NCBI RefSeq assembly: GCF_007004765.1
Contig: NZ_VIKR01000004.1
Span: 372,001 to 436,000 of the forward strand
Length of the DNA: 64,000 bases
Direction of reading: 5' to 3'
Source of the DNA: Aliikangiella marina
GTDB lineage: Bacteria; Pseudomonadota; Gammaproteobacteria; Enterobacterales; Kangiellaceae
Shown here one piece after another: positions 28,905-36,592 of the stretch (positions are counted from its first letter, which is position 1; the number at the start of each line of letters is the position of its first letter). Position numbers and translations under genes: made by a program. The notes under the pieces are model-generated. The model worked only from the letters and a program-made list of their open reading frames with translations, ran no database searches and was not told the DNA's origin.

Positions 28905-29099
28905 ATGGAACAAGCATTAACCGTCAAACAAGTAGCAGAACTTCTGAATGTCAACGAAAGAACTATCTATCGCATGGCAGTATCCGGAAAACTTCCTGGA
29001 TTTAAAGTTGCTGATAGCTGGAGGTTTCTCCCGAACGATATTGAGCAATGGATTGACGAACAAAAAGCTCAAAGTGTAGCCAAGAGTGATAACCAATGA
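28905..29099 (+). CDS. Small HTH (excisionase/MerR-like) DNA-binding protein
   Basis: The 64-residue protein is essentially one winged helix-turn-helix of the excisionase-type family. LTVKQVAELLNVNERTIYRM forms the HTH, GKLPGFKVADSWRF the wing, and IEQWIDEQ the final helix. Its stop overlaps the methyltransferase start (ATGA), so it is translationally coupled to it. Two roles are possible: controller of the R-M genes, or a recombination directionality factor of the prophage given its position near the attachment site. The coupling favours the first. No strong Shine-Dalgarno is visible before its ATG. Confidence 0.8.
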   Translation: MEQALTVKQVAELLNVNERTIYRMAVSGKLPGFKVADSWRFLPNDIEQWIDEQKAQSVAKSDNQ

Positions 29100-31927
29100 A
29101 TCATTTAGAAGTTTTGAGGGACACTTCACCAGCATCTTTAACAGAAGAGTTTCGAAAGAAGGCTACGGGTTGTTATTACACCCATAAATCTATTGCCACT
29201 CAAATGTTTGAGCCTCTGCTTTCAGAAACCGAATTTGTTGAAGCTGGAAGATTAAAAGTTTTTGATCCATTTGCTGGGGACGGACGGTTAGTAATTTGGC
29301 TTATTGAATTCTGCCTTTCCAATAACTTACCAAAAGAGTGGGATGTTTACCTTTTTGATATTAATGAATCAGGTCTAAAGGAGGCAGAAAGAAGTATTAA
29401 ACGACTAGAAGACGAAGGTGTGTCCATAACGTACACAATCAAGTCTGGTGATGCATTTAAATTTGCAAGTATGTATAGAGACAAAGCAGACCTTGTTGTC
29501 ACAAACCCGCCGTGGGAACTTCTTAAGCCTGACTCCAGAGAATTAAAGCAGTTGGATGAAGATTCAAAGAATCTATATATATCCTCAATGAAAGACTACG
29601 ATAATTTTTTGTCTGACAATTATCCAGTTTCGCAACCGAAAAGAAAGTTTGCAGGATGGGGAACAAATCTCTCAAGGGTAGGAGCAGAACTAAGCCATCT
29701 ACTCTTAAGGAATAATGGCTATTGCTGCATCGTTTTACCTGCTTCTTTTTTTGCTGATGACCAATCAGGAAGAATAAGAAAAAAGATCATATCTACCTCT
29801 GATTTAATCGAGTTATCTTACTACCCAGCAGAAGCAAAGTTGTTCGGAAAAGCTGATGTTGCATCTTCATCATTAACCTATAAAAAAAGTGACTCAGCCA
29901 GACGCACAACTAAGCTAACAATATTTGATAAGAACGTAGAGGTAAAGTCATCGGGCGATATTTCTCTTGAAGAAGACAATCAAGATGAGTACATGATACC
30001 TATAACTTTAGGTTCAGAGTCTATAAAAGTTTTACAGAAACTGAAAAGAGACTTCCCAACCTGGGAGGTTCTTGAAAAGGAAAAAATGGAATTATGGGCA
30101 GGCAGAGAGCTTGATGAAACAGGCAGTAAAAATTGGCTATCTAACGAGAAGTCAGGACTACCCTTTGTTAAAGGCAGAATGGTAAATCGTTTCAAGCTAG
30201 ATGACCAAGAAAAACTTTATGCCCAAAAGCCAGAATATTCCCCTCCAGAAAGCATTTCACATCAAAGGATTGCCTGGCGAGATATTTCTCGTCCTAGCCA
30301 GAAAAGGAGAGTCATTGCCACCATAGTCCCAAGAGGAGCCATTACGGGGAATTCATTAGGCGTTACGTTTTATAGAAATAGTGATGAAACTAGCTTGCTA
30401 TCACTACTAGGAATCATCAATTCGCTATGCTTTGAATTTCAACTTCGTTTTTATCTTGCCACGGGACATGTATCTCTTTCAGCAATAAGAAAGGTACACA
30501 TACCATCACAGAAAATCACATCCAAGCTAACAGAGCTTGCAAATTTATGTAAAAGAAAAGTCAACGGTGAAAATGTATCTTCAGAAAAGCTAGAAGCCAT
30601 TGTGGCCCGCCAAGTATACGGACTCAATAGGAAAGAGTTCGAACTAATTATCGATTCTTTCGAAAAAATAACTAAAGAAGAAAAGCAAAAGATTCTATTA
30701 GAGTTTGAAGATACGTCCATGAATAAAGCAGAAATATCTCACTTAATTCCAAATCATCTTAGTTCAAAGTTAAGTGAGCTTGATATGAAAATTGTTCATT
30801 CAGTTCCACCCGGAGGGAACTGGAAAAACATTCCTGAAGATATACCCTCAAAAAGAATTGCTCAAATACGAGAGAGCTATATTCAAGGAAAAGGAAGCCG
30901 CTCGACATATTATGGTAGGTTACGAGCAGAAATGCCATCATATACAATCAACACCTATTTCAACAGGCCTGGAAATGGATGCCACATTCACTACTCTCAA
31001 GATCGTGTTCTTTCACAACGAGAAGCTGCTAGATTACAGTCGTTTCCGGACAGCTTCGAGTTTTCAGGACCTCAAACAGCGGTCAACACTCAAATAGGGA
31101 ATGCAGTCCCCCCTCTTTTATCATTTCAGATTGCAAATCAAATCAAACAAAGTATTGGATCAACGGGCGTTTTTATTGACCTATTCTCTGGCGCAGGAGG
31201 AATGGGCCTTGGATTTAAATGGGCTGGCTGGCAACCACTGTTAGCTAATGACATTGAGTCTCGATTTCTAGACACTTACGCCAAAAATGTTCATGGCAAT
31301 ACCCTGTGTGGAAGCATCTCGGATGATGACTTTTTCACAACTTTAGTTCAGGAGTGTATAAAAATACGAGCCAGGTATCCTTCTACTCCATTTTGGGTTT
31401 TAGGCGGCCCACCTTGCCAAGGGTTTTCAACTGCTGGAAACAAACGCTCTATGGACGACCAGAGAAACTCATTGTTTGTTCATTATAAAAAATTACTAGA
31501 AGAAGTTTCACCAGATGGCTTTGTGTTTGAAAATGTTGCGGGCCTATTGAGCATGGAAAAAGGAAAGGTATTTGAGAGAGTAAAATCTGAATTTAGCAGT
31601 GTAATGACAAACTTAACCGGCTGGGTTTTAAATAGTGAGGACTATGCAATACCGCAGAGAAGAAAGAGAGTCATATTGGTAGGCTCAAAAGATGCTAATT
31701 TTAAGATCTTTCCACCAGCACCAAAAACAAGCAACAATAAAAATGATCTTTTTTCAGATCTAAAAAACTGGATAACGGTTGAGGAATCCATTTCGGATTT
31801 GCCTCCAATTTCTCAAGGCGAGAACGGCTCACATTTGAACTACATATCAGAGCCAAAGAGTGACTATCAGCGACTCATGAGAGGGGAAATATCTCCCGAA
31901 ACCTACCTTTCTTACTTCTCGAACTAA
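29096..31927 (+). CDS. Fused N6-adenine and circularly permuted C5-cytosine DNA methyltransferase
   Basis: The 943-residue modification enzyme joins two methyltransferases. The N-terminal half (1 to about 550) is an m6A enzyme with SAM motif FDPFAGDG (56-63) and catalytic NPPW (137-140). The C-terminal half is an m5C enzyme in permuted order. The motif IX-X region comes first (RVLSQREAARLQSFPDSF, 637-654; QIGNAVPP, 666-673). Then come motif I (FIDLFSGAGG, 693-702), motif IV GGPPCQGFS with catalytic C774, ENV (812-814) and QRRKR (854-858). Alw26I/Eco31I/Esp3I systems are known to put m5C on one strand and m6A on the other of an asymmetric site, and this protein fits that scheme. Base use is A+T-rich with many AGA/ATA codons. 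Target sequence is unproven. Confidence 0.92.
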   Translation: MNHLEVLRDTSPASLTEEFRKKATGCYYTHKSIATQMFEPLLSETEFVEAGRLKVFDPFAGDGRLVIWLIEFCLSNNLPKEWDVYLFDINESGLKEAERSIKRLEDEGVSITYTIKSGDAFKFASMYRDKADLVVTNPPWELLKPDSRELKQLDEDSKNLYISSMKDYDNFLSDNYPVSQPKRKFAGWGTNLSRVGAELSHLLLRNNGYCCIVLPASFFADDQSGRIRKKIISTSDLIELSYYPAEAKLFGKADVASSSLTYKKSDSARRTTKLTIFDKNVEVKSSGDISLEEDNQDEYMIPITLGSESIKVLQKLKRDFPTWEVLEKEKMELWAGRELDETGSKNWLSNEKSGLPFVKGRMVNRFKLDDQEKLYAQKPEYSPPESISHQRIAWRDISRPSQKRRVIATIVPRGAITGNSLGVTFYRNSDETSLLSLLGIINSLCFEFQLRFYLATGHVSLSAIRKVHIPSQKITSKLTELANLCKRKVNGENVSSEKLEAIVARQVYGLNRKEFELIIDSFEKITKEEKQKILLEFEDTSMNKAEISHLIPNHLSSKLSELDMKIVHSVPPGGNWKNIPEDIPSKRIAQIRESYIQGKGSRSTYYGRLRAEMPSYTINTYFNRPGNGCHIHYSQDRVLSQREAARLQSFPDSFEFSGPQTAVNTQIGNAVPPLLSFQIANQIKQSIGSTGVFIDLFSGAGGMGLGFKWAGWQPLLANDIESRFLDTYAKNVHGNTLCGSISDDDFFTTLVQECIKIRARYPSTPFWVLGGPPCQGFSTAGNKRSMDDQRNSLFVHYKKLLEEVSPDGFVFENVAGLLSMEKGKVFERVKSEFSSVMTNLTGWVLNSEDYAIPQRRKRVILVGSKDANFKIFPPAPKTSNNKNDLFSDLKNWITVEESISDLPPISQGENGSHLNYISEPKSDYQRLMRGEISPETYLSYFSN

Positions 31928-31947
31928 ATATTGCTCTTCAAAGAAAA

Positions 31948-31976
31948 AGGCTAGCCTACGACTATTAGGCTAGCCT
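31948..31976 (-). terminator. Hairpin between convergent methyltransferase and endonuclease genes
   Basis: The self-complementary 10-mer AGGCTAGCCT occurs at 31948-31957 and 31967-31976, giving a 10-bp stem with a 9-nt loop. On the minus strand it is followed by a T-run, so it should terminate the endonuclease transcript; plus-strand termination is less certain. Confidence 0.7.
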
Positions 31977-32028
31977 CCATATACAATCAGACAACAGCGT
32001 AGATATTTTATTCCGGCAACGACAAAAA

Positions 32029-33678
32029 CTAGCTTACATCCTCAAACTCTTCTCTAACGTAACGATCACTTTCCCACATGTCGTTAATCGATTTACCTAC
32101 GACAGACATAGCCAAATTTAAACGCTCCTTAGCTTTATCAAAAGGCTCTATTTTCTCTATAGGAAAAGATTGGGCCCATTCTCGCAAAGCAAATTCTGAC
32201 CTCCCGCCATCCTCAGAAAAAAGAATACCCTTTACTTGAGCATCTAATTCAAGTATTTCCTGGCTCGAATTATTTAAAATATTAACTGCATCTTCGACTA
32301 GTACGGACACAGCATCAACTTCAACCTCAAATGTATGTCTATTATTTTTCTCTATATAGGTTCTTAGAGCCTCAAACCCAATTCGAATTCGCCGAGCCTT
32401 CTGTTCGCTGGAGTACTTGGTTGTCCTAGGTTCTTCTTCTAACTGATCAAACGCAGTAAAGAAGTCTTCCGCTCTTAGGTTTTCAAATTCGACTTTTCGA
32501 TCGGCATAATGAAGCTCAAGCAAGTATACAAGAAATGCATATTTCTCACTCTCAAACATCGAGCATAATATTTTCATCGCATTTCTTTGATTATCCCTAA
32601 GCATTTTAGATAATCTGAGTGCCTTTTCGTCACTATTCACACTTAGTTTACGTAGATCCCACAAAGGTTTTGCATACCAAGATGCGACATTGATTCCTTT
32701 CCTTTCACATTCGATTAAGTAATAAACATCCTCCAAAGACATTCTATTATTTTTTGCAGAATTAGCAGCCTTACTTAAAAGTTTAAATTCAGGACGATGG
32801 CAAAATCCGAGCGATAATGGACCAATATGGTCGGCTGTAGGAGGACCTTCTCCCCCATCTGCATTTGCTTCATTTCTAAGTACTGTTTTAACTAGCCCCA
32901 TTAAGCGATCTGCAGCGATCCAATCACCTTCAGACCAAAATTCAAAGACCCGCCTATCCGTAGTATAGCTCCGCAAGTTGGCAGCATGCCTTCCAGTATC
33001 AGCCTTCCCCCTGCAACATCTATTAAATGAATGAAACCCATCAAATCTGTCCGGGGCATTCGACATCACGCCTGGACTCAAAATAGAAGGTTCATTAGGG
33101 ATGTATTCATCATCAAGCCAGCTAAATATTTCGTCTATATTATCTCCAATCTCAGGGACAACAGAATCCTTTGTAGCAAACAGCTTTTTAAAAGATGATA
33201 GAAACTTTTCCGGCAATAAATCATATGCCCGTTGAACTACATCATGGATTGGCTCCATTGTAGAAATTTCAAAGTCTTCACCCAGATGCTTTTTAAATCG
33301 CTTGACAAGGTTTGCCTGTGGATAAACATAAGCAATTTTCATAATCTCTCCGCACCTTTTGCAAGGTTTCTCCCCTGTGGGGTGAATCTGCTTTGCTGTT
33401 TTGCTTATCCATTGATCCTTCGTAGTATCAATTCCAAGGCTCTCGGCTTTGGCTTTCCACCAGTCCCTCCTTTTATTGTGCGTAAATTGATATTGACCAC
33501 TTGAACGATTTGATGGTGCCTCCCATTGAATTTTCCCATCATTTTTTATCGCGTCTGGCATTCCCTTGTAAGTTGGATGGGTTACTATCGCCTTCATGTA
33601 GGCAACAAACTCACTCGCCCAAGATTGGCCTTTGCTTCCATACTGGGAAGGGTCATCAATGATTTCACTGTGTTCCAT
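32029..33678 (-). CDS. HNH-type type IIS restriction endonuclease, Alw26I/Eco31I/Esp3I-like
   Basis: The 549-residue protein has an HNH-like active site: DHIGPLSLGF with D283-H284, followed by NSAKNNR (306-312). This resembles the single HNH site described for Eco31I, where a D-H pair and a downstream Asn are essential. A CKRCG zinc-ribbon-like element (about 107) and a second Cys-pair region (FNRCCRGK) flank it. Size agrees with that family. It is convergent with the dual methyltransferase, and its own promoter carries a palindrome. Members cut GTCTC-type sites outside the recognition sequence; here both site and cut position are inferred from family only. Confidence 0.8.
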   Translation of the reverse strand: MEHSEIIDDPSQYGSKGQSWASEFVAYMKAIVTHPTYKGMPDAIKNDGKIQWEAPSNRSSGQYQFTHNKRRDWWKAKAESLGIDTTKDQWISKTAKQIHPTGEKPCKRCGEIMKIAYVYPQANLVKRFKKHLGEDFEISTMEPIHDVVQRAYDLLPEKFLSSFKKLFATKDSVVPEIGDNIDEIFSWLDDEYIPNEPSILSPGVMSNAPDRFDGFHSFNRCCRGKADTGRHAANLRSYTTDRRVFEFWSEGDWIAADRLMGLVKTVLRNEANADGGEGPPTADHIGPLSLGFCHRPEFKLLSKAANSAKNNRMSLEDVYYLIECERKGINVASWYAKPLWDLRKLSVNSDEKALRLSKMLRDNQRNAMKILCSMFESEKYAFLVYLLELHYADRKVEFENLRAEDFFTAFDQLEEEPRTTKYSSEQKARRIRIGFEALRTYIEKNNRHTFEVEVDAVSVLVEDAVNILNNSSQEILELDAQVKGILFSEDGGRSEFALREWAQSFPIEKIEPFDKAKERLNLAMSVVGKSINDMWESDRYVREEFEDVS

Positions 33679-33699
33679 ACTAATTGCACCAAAAAGTCA

Positions 33700-33721
33700 A
33701 TATAATCATTAGATTATATCA
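33700..33721 (-). promoter_or_regulatory. Endonuclease promoter with overlapping inverted repeat
   Basis: On the minus strand TGATATAAT (33721-33713) is an extended -10 element located 35-43 bp before the endonuclease ATG. It is embedded in a perfect inverted repeat ATATAATC/GATTATAT (33700-33707 and 33712-33719). A protein bound here would block RNA polymerase. Confidence 0.55.
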
Positions 33722-33731
33722 GTAGGCATTT

Positions 33732-34169
33732 TCAGAACAATGTTTTATATGTTTTTCCTTCCATAACTCGGCGAGTTAATAAGCCTCTCAACTTCCGCCC
33801 ATCAGCCCACACCCAGCGCATTAGCTGCTCCGGGACCTCGGTATGAGCTTGGCGATTCACCTTTCTACGAAGGGTTGAACGCTGAAAAGCCCCTGATCCC
33901 AGGTTAAAGGTAAATGAAACCAACGCATCAAACTGACCATCAGTTAGTGGGACGTTCACCAAACGTAAGACCGCTCGTTCTGCCGACTCGACATCCCTAC
34001 GCAATAGTTCCTCAGCTTCAGTCTCACTGATCTCATTAAAAGACTCGCCCGAACGAACCAAATGCCCATAGCCGATGGTTGGGTAACCGGCGGGGCAGAT
34101 ATAAACTGACGAGCTAAAACCTTCGAACCGCTTGATCAAGTCGATGCCATCTTGGGTAATGTGGCGCAT
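33732..34169 (-). CDS. Phage endolysin, GH24 lysozyme
   Basis: The muramidase cleaves peptidoglycan at lysis. From ATG 34169 it has 145 residues. The GH24 triad is E16, C25 and T31 (E-8-C-5-T), within RFEGF and YPTIGYGH. Cys instead of Asp at the second position is known in P21/P22-type endolysins. The short N-terminus begins directly with the catalytic domain, so there is no signal-anchor, and release should need the holin. The start is 1 bp after the holin stop; a longer frame from 34208 overlaps the holin and is rejected. Confidence 0.92.
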   Translation of the reverse strand: MRHITQDGIDLIKRFEGFSSSVYICPAGYPTIGYGHLVRSGESFNEISETEAEELLRRDVESAERAVLRLVNVPLTDGQFDALVSFTFNLGSGAFQRSTLRRKVNRQAHTEVPEQLMRWVWADGRKLRGLLTRRVMEGKTYKTLF

Positions 34170-34170
34170 A

Positions 34171-34629
34171 TTACTGCCCCCTGGCCTTTGCCAAAGCTCG
34201 CTGACCAAACCAAAAACTCATCACAGCTGCAAACAGTGCTTGTGTTTCTGGGTCCCAGATTTGTGGCAAAGCCACAACAAACTCCATACCTTGATCAACC
34301 ACCAGCACATAAAGAGCACTGACTTTTACAGTGGTAAACAGCAGGAAGAAAGCGTAAGTGATTACCGGGCGCACAGAAGCTCGAAGCCCATCCGCCCACT
34401 TTACCCCGGAAGGCTGACTGTCGTGCTTTAGTAAGGCGAGGCTTTCGTTGATATCCGCATTGACGGTAATTTCTTCAAGCCTCTGATTATGGCCGAGGCG
34501 CATCTGCTCCATCTGTCGATCGAGAATCTGTAGCTCGTGTTTTCTGTCCTGTTTGTCCTGCCAGATTTTCAGCAAGTCTGGAAAGGCACTAGAAATAAAG
34601 CCAAGTAGGCTACCTAACAATGTGAGCAT
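34171..34629 (-). CDS. Holin of the three-helix family
   Basis: The 152-residue protein has an N-terminal hydrophobic segment (2-17), a charged coiled stretch (about 20-60) and two C-terminal hydrophobic helices (about 87-108 and 125-142). This resembles phage and gene-transfer-agent holins of the 3TM type. It should form membrane holes that let the endolysin reach the wall. It lies between a small membrane protein and the endolysin, forming a compact lysis cassette with 1-bp gaps. Assignment is by topology and position. Confidence 0.75.
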   Translation of the reverse strand: MLTLLGSLLGFISSAFPDLLKIWQDKQDRKHELQILDRQMEQMRLGHNQRLEEITVNADINESLALLKHDSQPSGVKWADGLRASVRPVITYAFFLLFTTVKVSALYVLVVDQGMEFVVALPQIWDPETQALFAAVMSFWFGQRALAKARGQ

Positions 34630-34630
34630 A

Positions 34631-34921
34631 TTATTGTCCTCCGAACAGTTTCAATTTGATGGCGGCACCTAGCAGTAATGTGGCTAGAATGCCTGTGGTT
34701 GCGACTTTGATTACCGTTTGCCATGCGGTTCTCCTGGCATCTCGCCAGGCTTCCAATAGGTCCCTAAGCTCTCGAATGTCACGTGCGGCATGACCGTTTT
34801 CTAAACCCACGTGGGCCAATACTCGTTCCGCCCCTCGCTCGGCAGCGTTATTTAAAAGGCTCTCAAATTCGTCTTTTGGCATGACGACCATGCCGTTTTC
34901 TTTTTCTTTGGCAGGCGCCAT
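34631..34921 (-). CDS. Small phage membrane protein of the lysis cassette (DUF6127-like)
   Basis: The 96-residue protein has a charged N-terminal helical part (MPKDEFESLLNNAAERGAERVLAHVGL) and a single C-terminal membrane helix (about 70-90). Similar proteins precede holins in P2-like prophages. It may be a holin regulator or second holin, but this is not demonstrated. It lies 1 bp before the holin gene and after a hairpin that separates it from the tail operon. Confidence 0.65.
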   Translation of the reverse strand: MAPAKEKENGMVVMPKDEFESLLNNAAERGAERVLAHVGLENGHAARDIRELRDLLEAWRDARRTAWQTVIKVATTGILATLLLGAAIKLKLFGGQ

Positions 34922-34941
34922 TTATGCTCTCCTAAAACGAC

Positions 34942-34964
34942 GAAACCGCCTCAGGGGCGGTTTC
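34942..34964 (-). terminator. Hairpin between tail operon and lysis cassette
   Basis: GAAACCGCC (34942-34950) pairs with GGCGGTTTC (34956-34964). On the minus strand a short T-rich stretch follows within 4-7 nt. It may end or attenuate the tail transcript before the lysis genes. Confidence 0.5.
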
Positions 34965-34983
34965 AACAATCAAGAATATTCAA

Positions 34984-35955
34984 TCAATTATTGGGGACTT
35001 CAGCATCACACAGTGTTTGCAGTCCGCTCGCATCGAGCTGATGCTCAACCCGAGTCACAAACCACTCGCCGTTAACCGGGTCACGAATGCCGCCGACTCG
35101 CAGCTTGCCTTCTGCTTGAACCAATGGATTTCCAAGTAGCGTCAGTGACAAGGTAGCGGTTCCTCGCATCAGGCTTTTGAGCTTGGCACTAGCTGCTGCC
35201 GCTGCCTGTTGAGCGTTACTGTAGGTATGACGTATGGCGAAGACAGGCTCACCATCACCAACGATGATGCTCTGCTTTACGGCATTATTGGCATCGTGCC
35301 AGAAGGCTTTTACCGCTGAATATTTGCCACGCTCTGCCTGAGTAAATCGATGGCGTTGTATATGAGAGGGCAACACATCTAAAGTCTTTATTGCTTGCCC
35401 TGTGGCTGAACGGGCTTCGCCTTTTGGTACGAAAACTAAGTTACCGGCTGCGGGCTTAGCAATGGCACCGTGTGCACGTGCAAGCCGTGTTAATAGGTGC
35501 AAATCAGATTCATCGGTTTGATCTAAATGTTCCAGTACAAACCGATCTAAGGCCTCCGAAATTTTCGGTTCTAACTCATGCTCTGCCGCAATCGTTCGCA
35601 CTAAGTCACCCAAGCTCAGGCTATCCCAACTGCGTGATTTAGGCGCTTTAAATGACGCTCTCATATCGGCAGCTTTCGCTCGAATCGTCAGTGTTTGAGG
35701 CGGTCCGGAATGTTCGATCTCATCAACGGTATACACACCCATGGCGACGAAATTATCTTTGGTGACGCCCAGCGACACGACCAATTCTGCACCATGGGCA
35801 GGCCATTCAATGATTGAATCTCGATCATCCAGCTGGATCTCCAAAGCGTCGGATTGGGTACCAGATTCATCGGTAAGTCGAAGGGATAACAAACGATCAC
35901 GAATCACCTCTGTAATATCTTGCGCATCAGCAATGATTCGAAAGTCAGGCCGCAT
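34984..35955 (-). CDS. P2 gpD-like baseplate hub / late protein
   Basis: The 323-residue protein is the phage late control gene D family, structurally the baseplate hub that caps the tail tube above the spike (like T4 gp27). The segments TDESGTQSDALEIQLDD, the VYTVDEIEHSGPPQTLTIRAKAADM strand and LDQTDESDLHLLTRLARAHGA are typical. It follows gpX after 26 bp, the usual X-D order in P2-like tails, and is the last gene of the tail operon. Confidence 0.9.
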   Translation of the reverse strand: MRPDFRIIADAQDITEVIRDRLLSLRLTDESGTQSDALEIQLDDRDSIIEWPAHGAELVVSLGVTKDNFVAMGVYTVDEIEHSGPPQTLTIRAKAADMRASFKAPKSRSWDSLSLGDLVRTIAAEHELEPKISEALDRFVLEHLDQTDESDLHLLTRLARAHGAIAKPAAGNLVFVPKGEARSATGQAIKTLDVLPSHIQRHRFTQAERGKYSAVKAFWHDANNAVKQSIIVGDGEPVFAIRHTYSNAQQAAAAASAKLKSLMRGTATLSLTLLGNPLVQAEGKLRVGGIRDPVNGEWFVTRVEHQLDASGLQTLCDAEVPNN

Positions 35956-35981
35956 ATTTCACTCCAAATTAAATTTTCCAG

Positions 35982-36197
35982 TCAGTCCCAAAGCCGCACA
36001 CGATCGGTTTGCCCCTGTAGTTTTAGTTCAGGTAGTTCAATGATCACACCAGCTTCATACACTGAGCCAAGCGCAGCTAAGCCGGGGTTGTGCTTCAGCA
36101 CTGCTTCAACAGCCTCACTCGAATACCCATAGAATTCAAGGCAAATGCGGTCGAGCATGTCGCCTTGTCGAGTCCGATACTTCGCAGCCGTATTCAT
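35982..36197 (-). CDS. P2 gpX-like tail protein (LysM-like)
   Basis: The 71-residue protein has a LysM-like fold: YRTRQGDMLDRICLEFYGYSSEAVEAVLKHNPGLAALGSVYEAGVIIELPEL. The family is a small tail component between the tube and hub in P2-like phages. Its start overlaps the gpU stop by 4 bp. Confidence 0.9.
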   Translation of the reverse strand: MNTAAKYRTRQGDMLDRICLEFYGYSSEAVEAVLKHNPGLAALGSVYEAGVIIELPELKLQGQTDRVRLWD

Positions 36198-36592
36198 CGG
36201 GTATCATCTCCATAGCGAGAAAGGCTCAGTTGAAACGTCTGCTTGAGTGGTTGCCCGTTTGGCTGGAAAACCGTTTGGCCTTCGCTGATCTGTTTGATGA
36301 CCCATTGCCCCCAGACAAAACCAAGCCCATCAACCAACACAAGTGGCAAGCCTTTGCTGGCCTCAATACGCATGGCCTCCACTTGAGTTAAGCCGCCGCG
36401 AAAATGCGGGTAAATGAGCCCGTTCAATTCGATGGTTTCTTCCCCTAGTCCAATAAATTGCAAAGCAGGTCTGCGTAGCAATCGCTCTTGTGACTGCCAG
36501 CGGTATGTTTGGCTTCGTTTAAAGTCTTGGTAGGCGGCGGTATCTAAAGAAAAGCGAAAAGCTCCCAATGCCATCATGGTTTCACTCATCAT
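36194..36592 (-). CDS. P2 gpU-like tail protein
   Basis: The 132-residue protein belongs to the gpU family needed for tail completion in P2-like phages. MMALGAFRFSLDTAAYQ, the WQSQERLLRRPALQFIGLGEETIELNG core and the GLVWGQWVIKQI-like end (GLGFVWGQWVIKQISEGQTVF) are recognisable. It is directly adjacent to the tape-measure gene and overlaps gpX by 4 bp. Confidence 0.9.
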   Translation of the reverse strand: MMSETMMALGAFRFSLDTAAYQDFKRSQTYRWQSQERLLRRPALQFIGLGEETIELNGLIYPHFRGGLTQVEAMRIEASKGLPLVLVDGLGFVWGQWVIKQISEGQTVFQPNGQPLKQTFQLSLSRYGDDTR

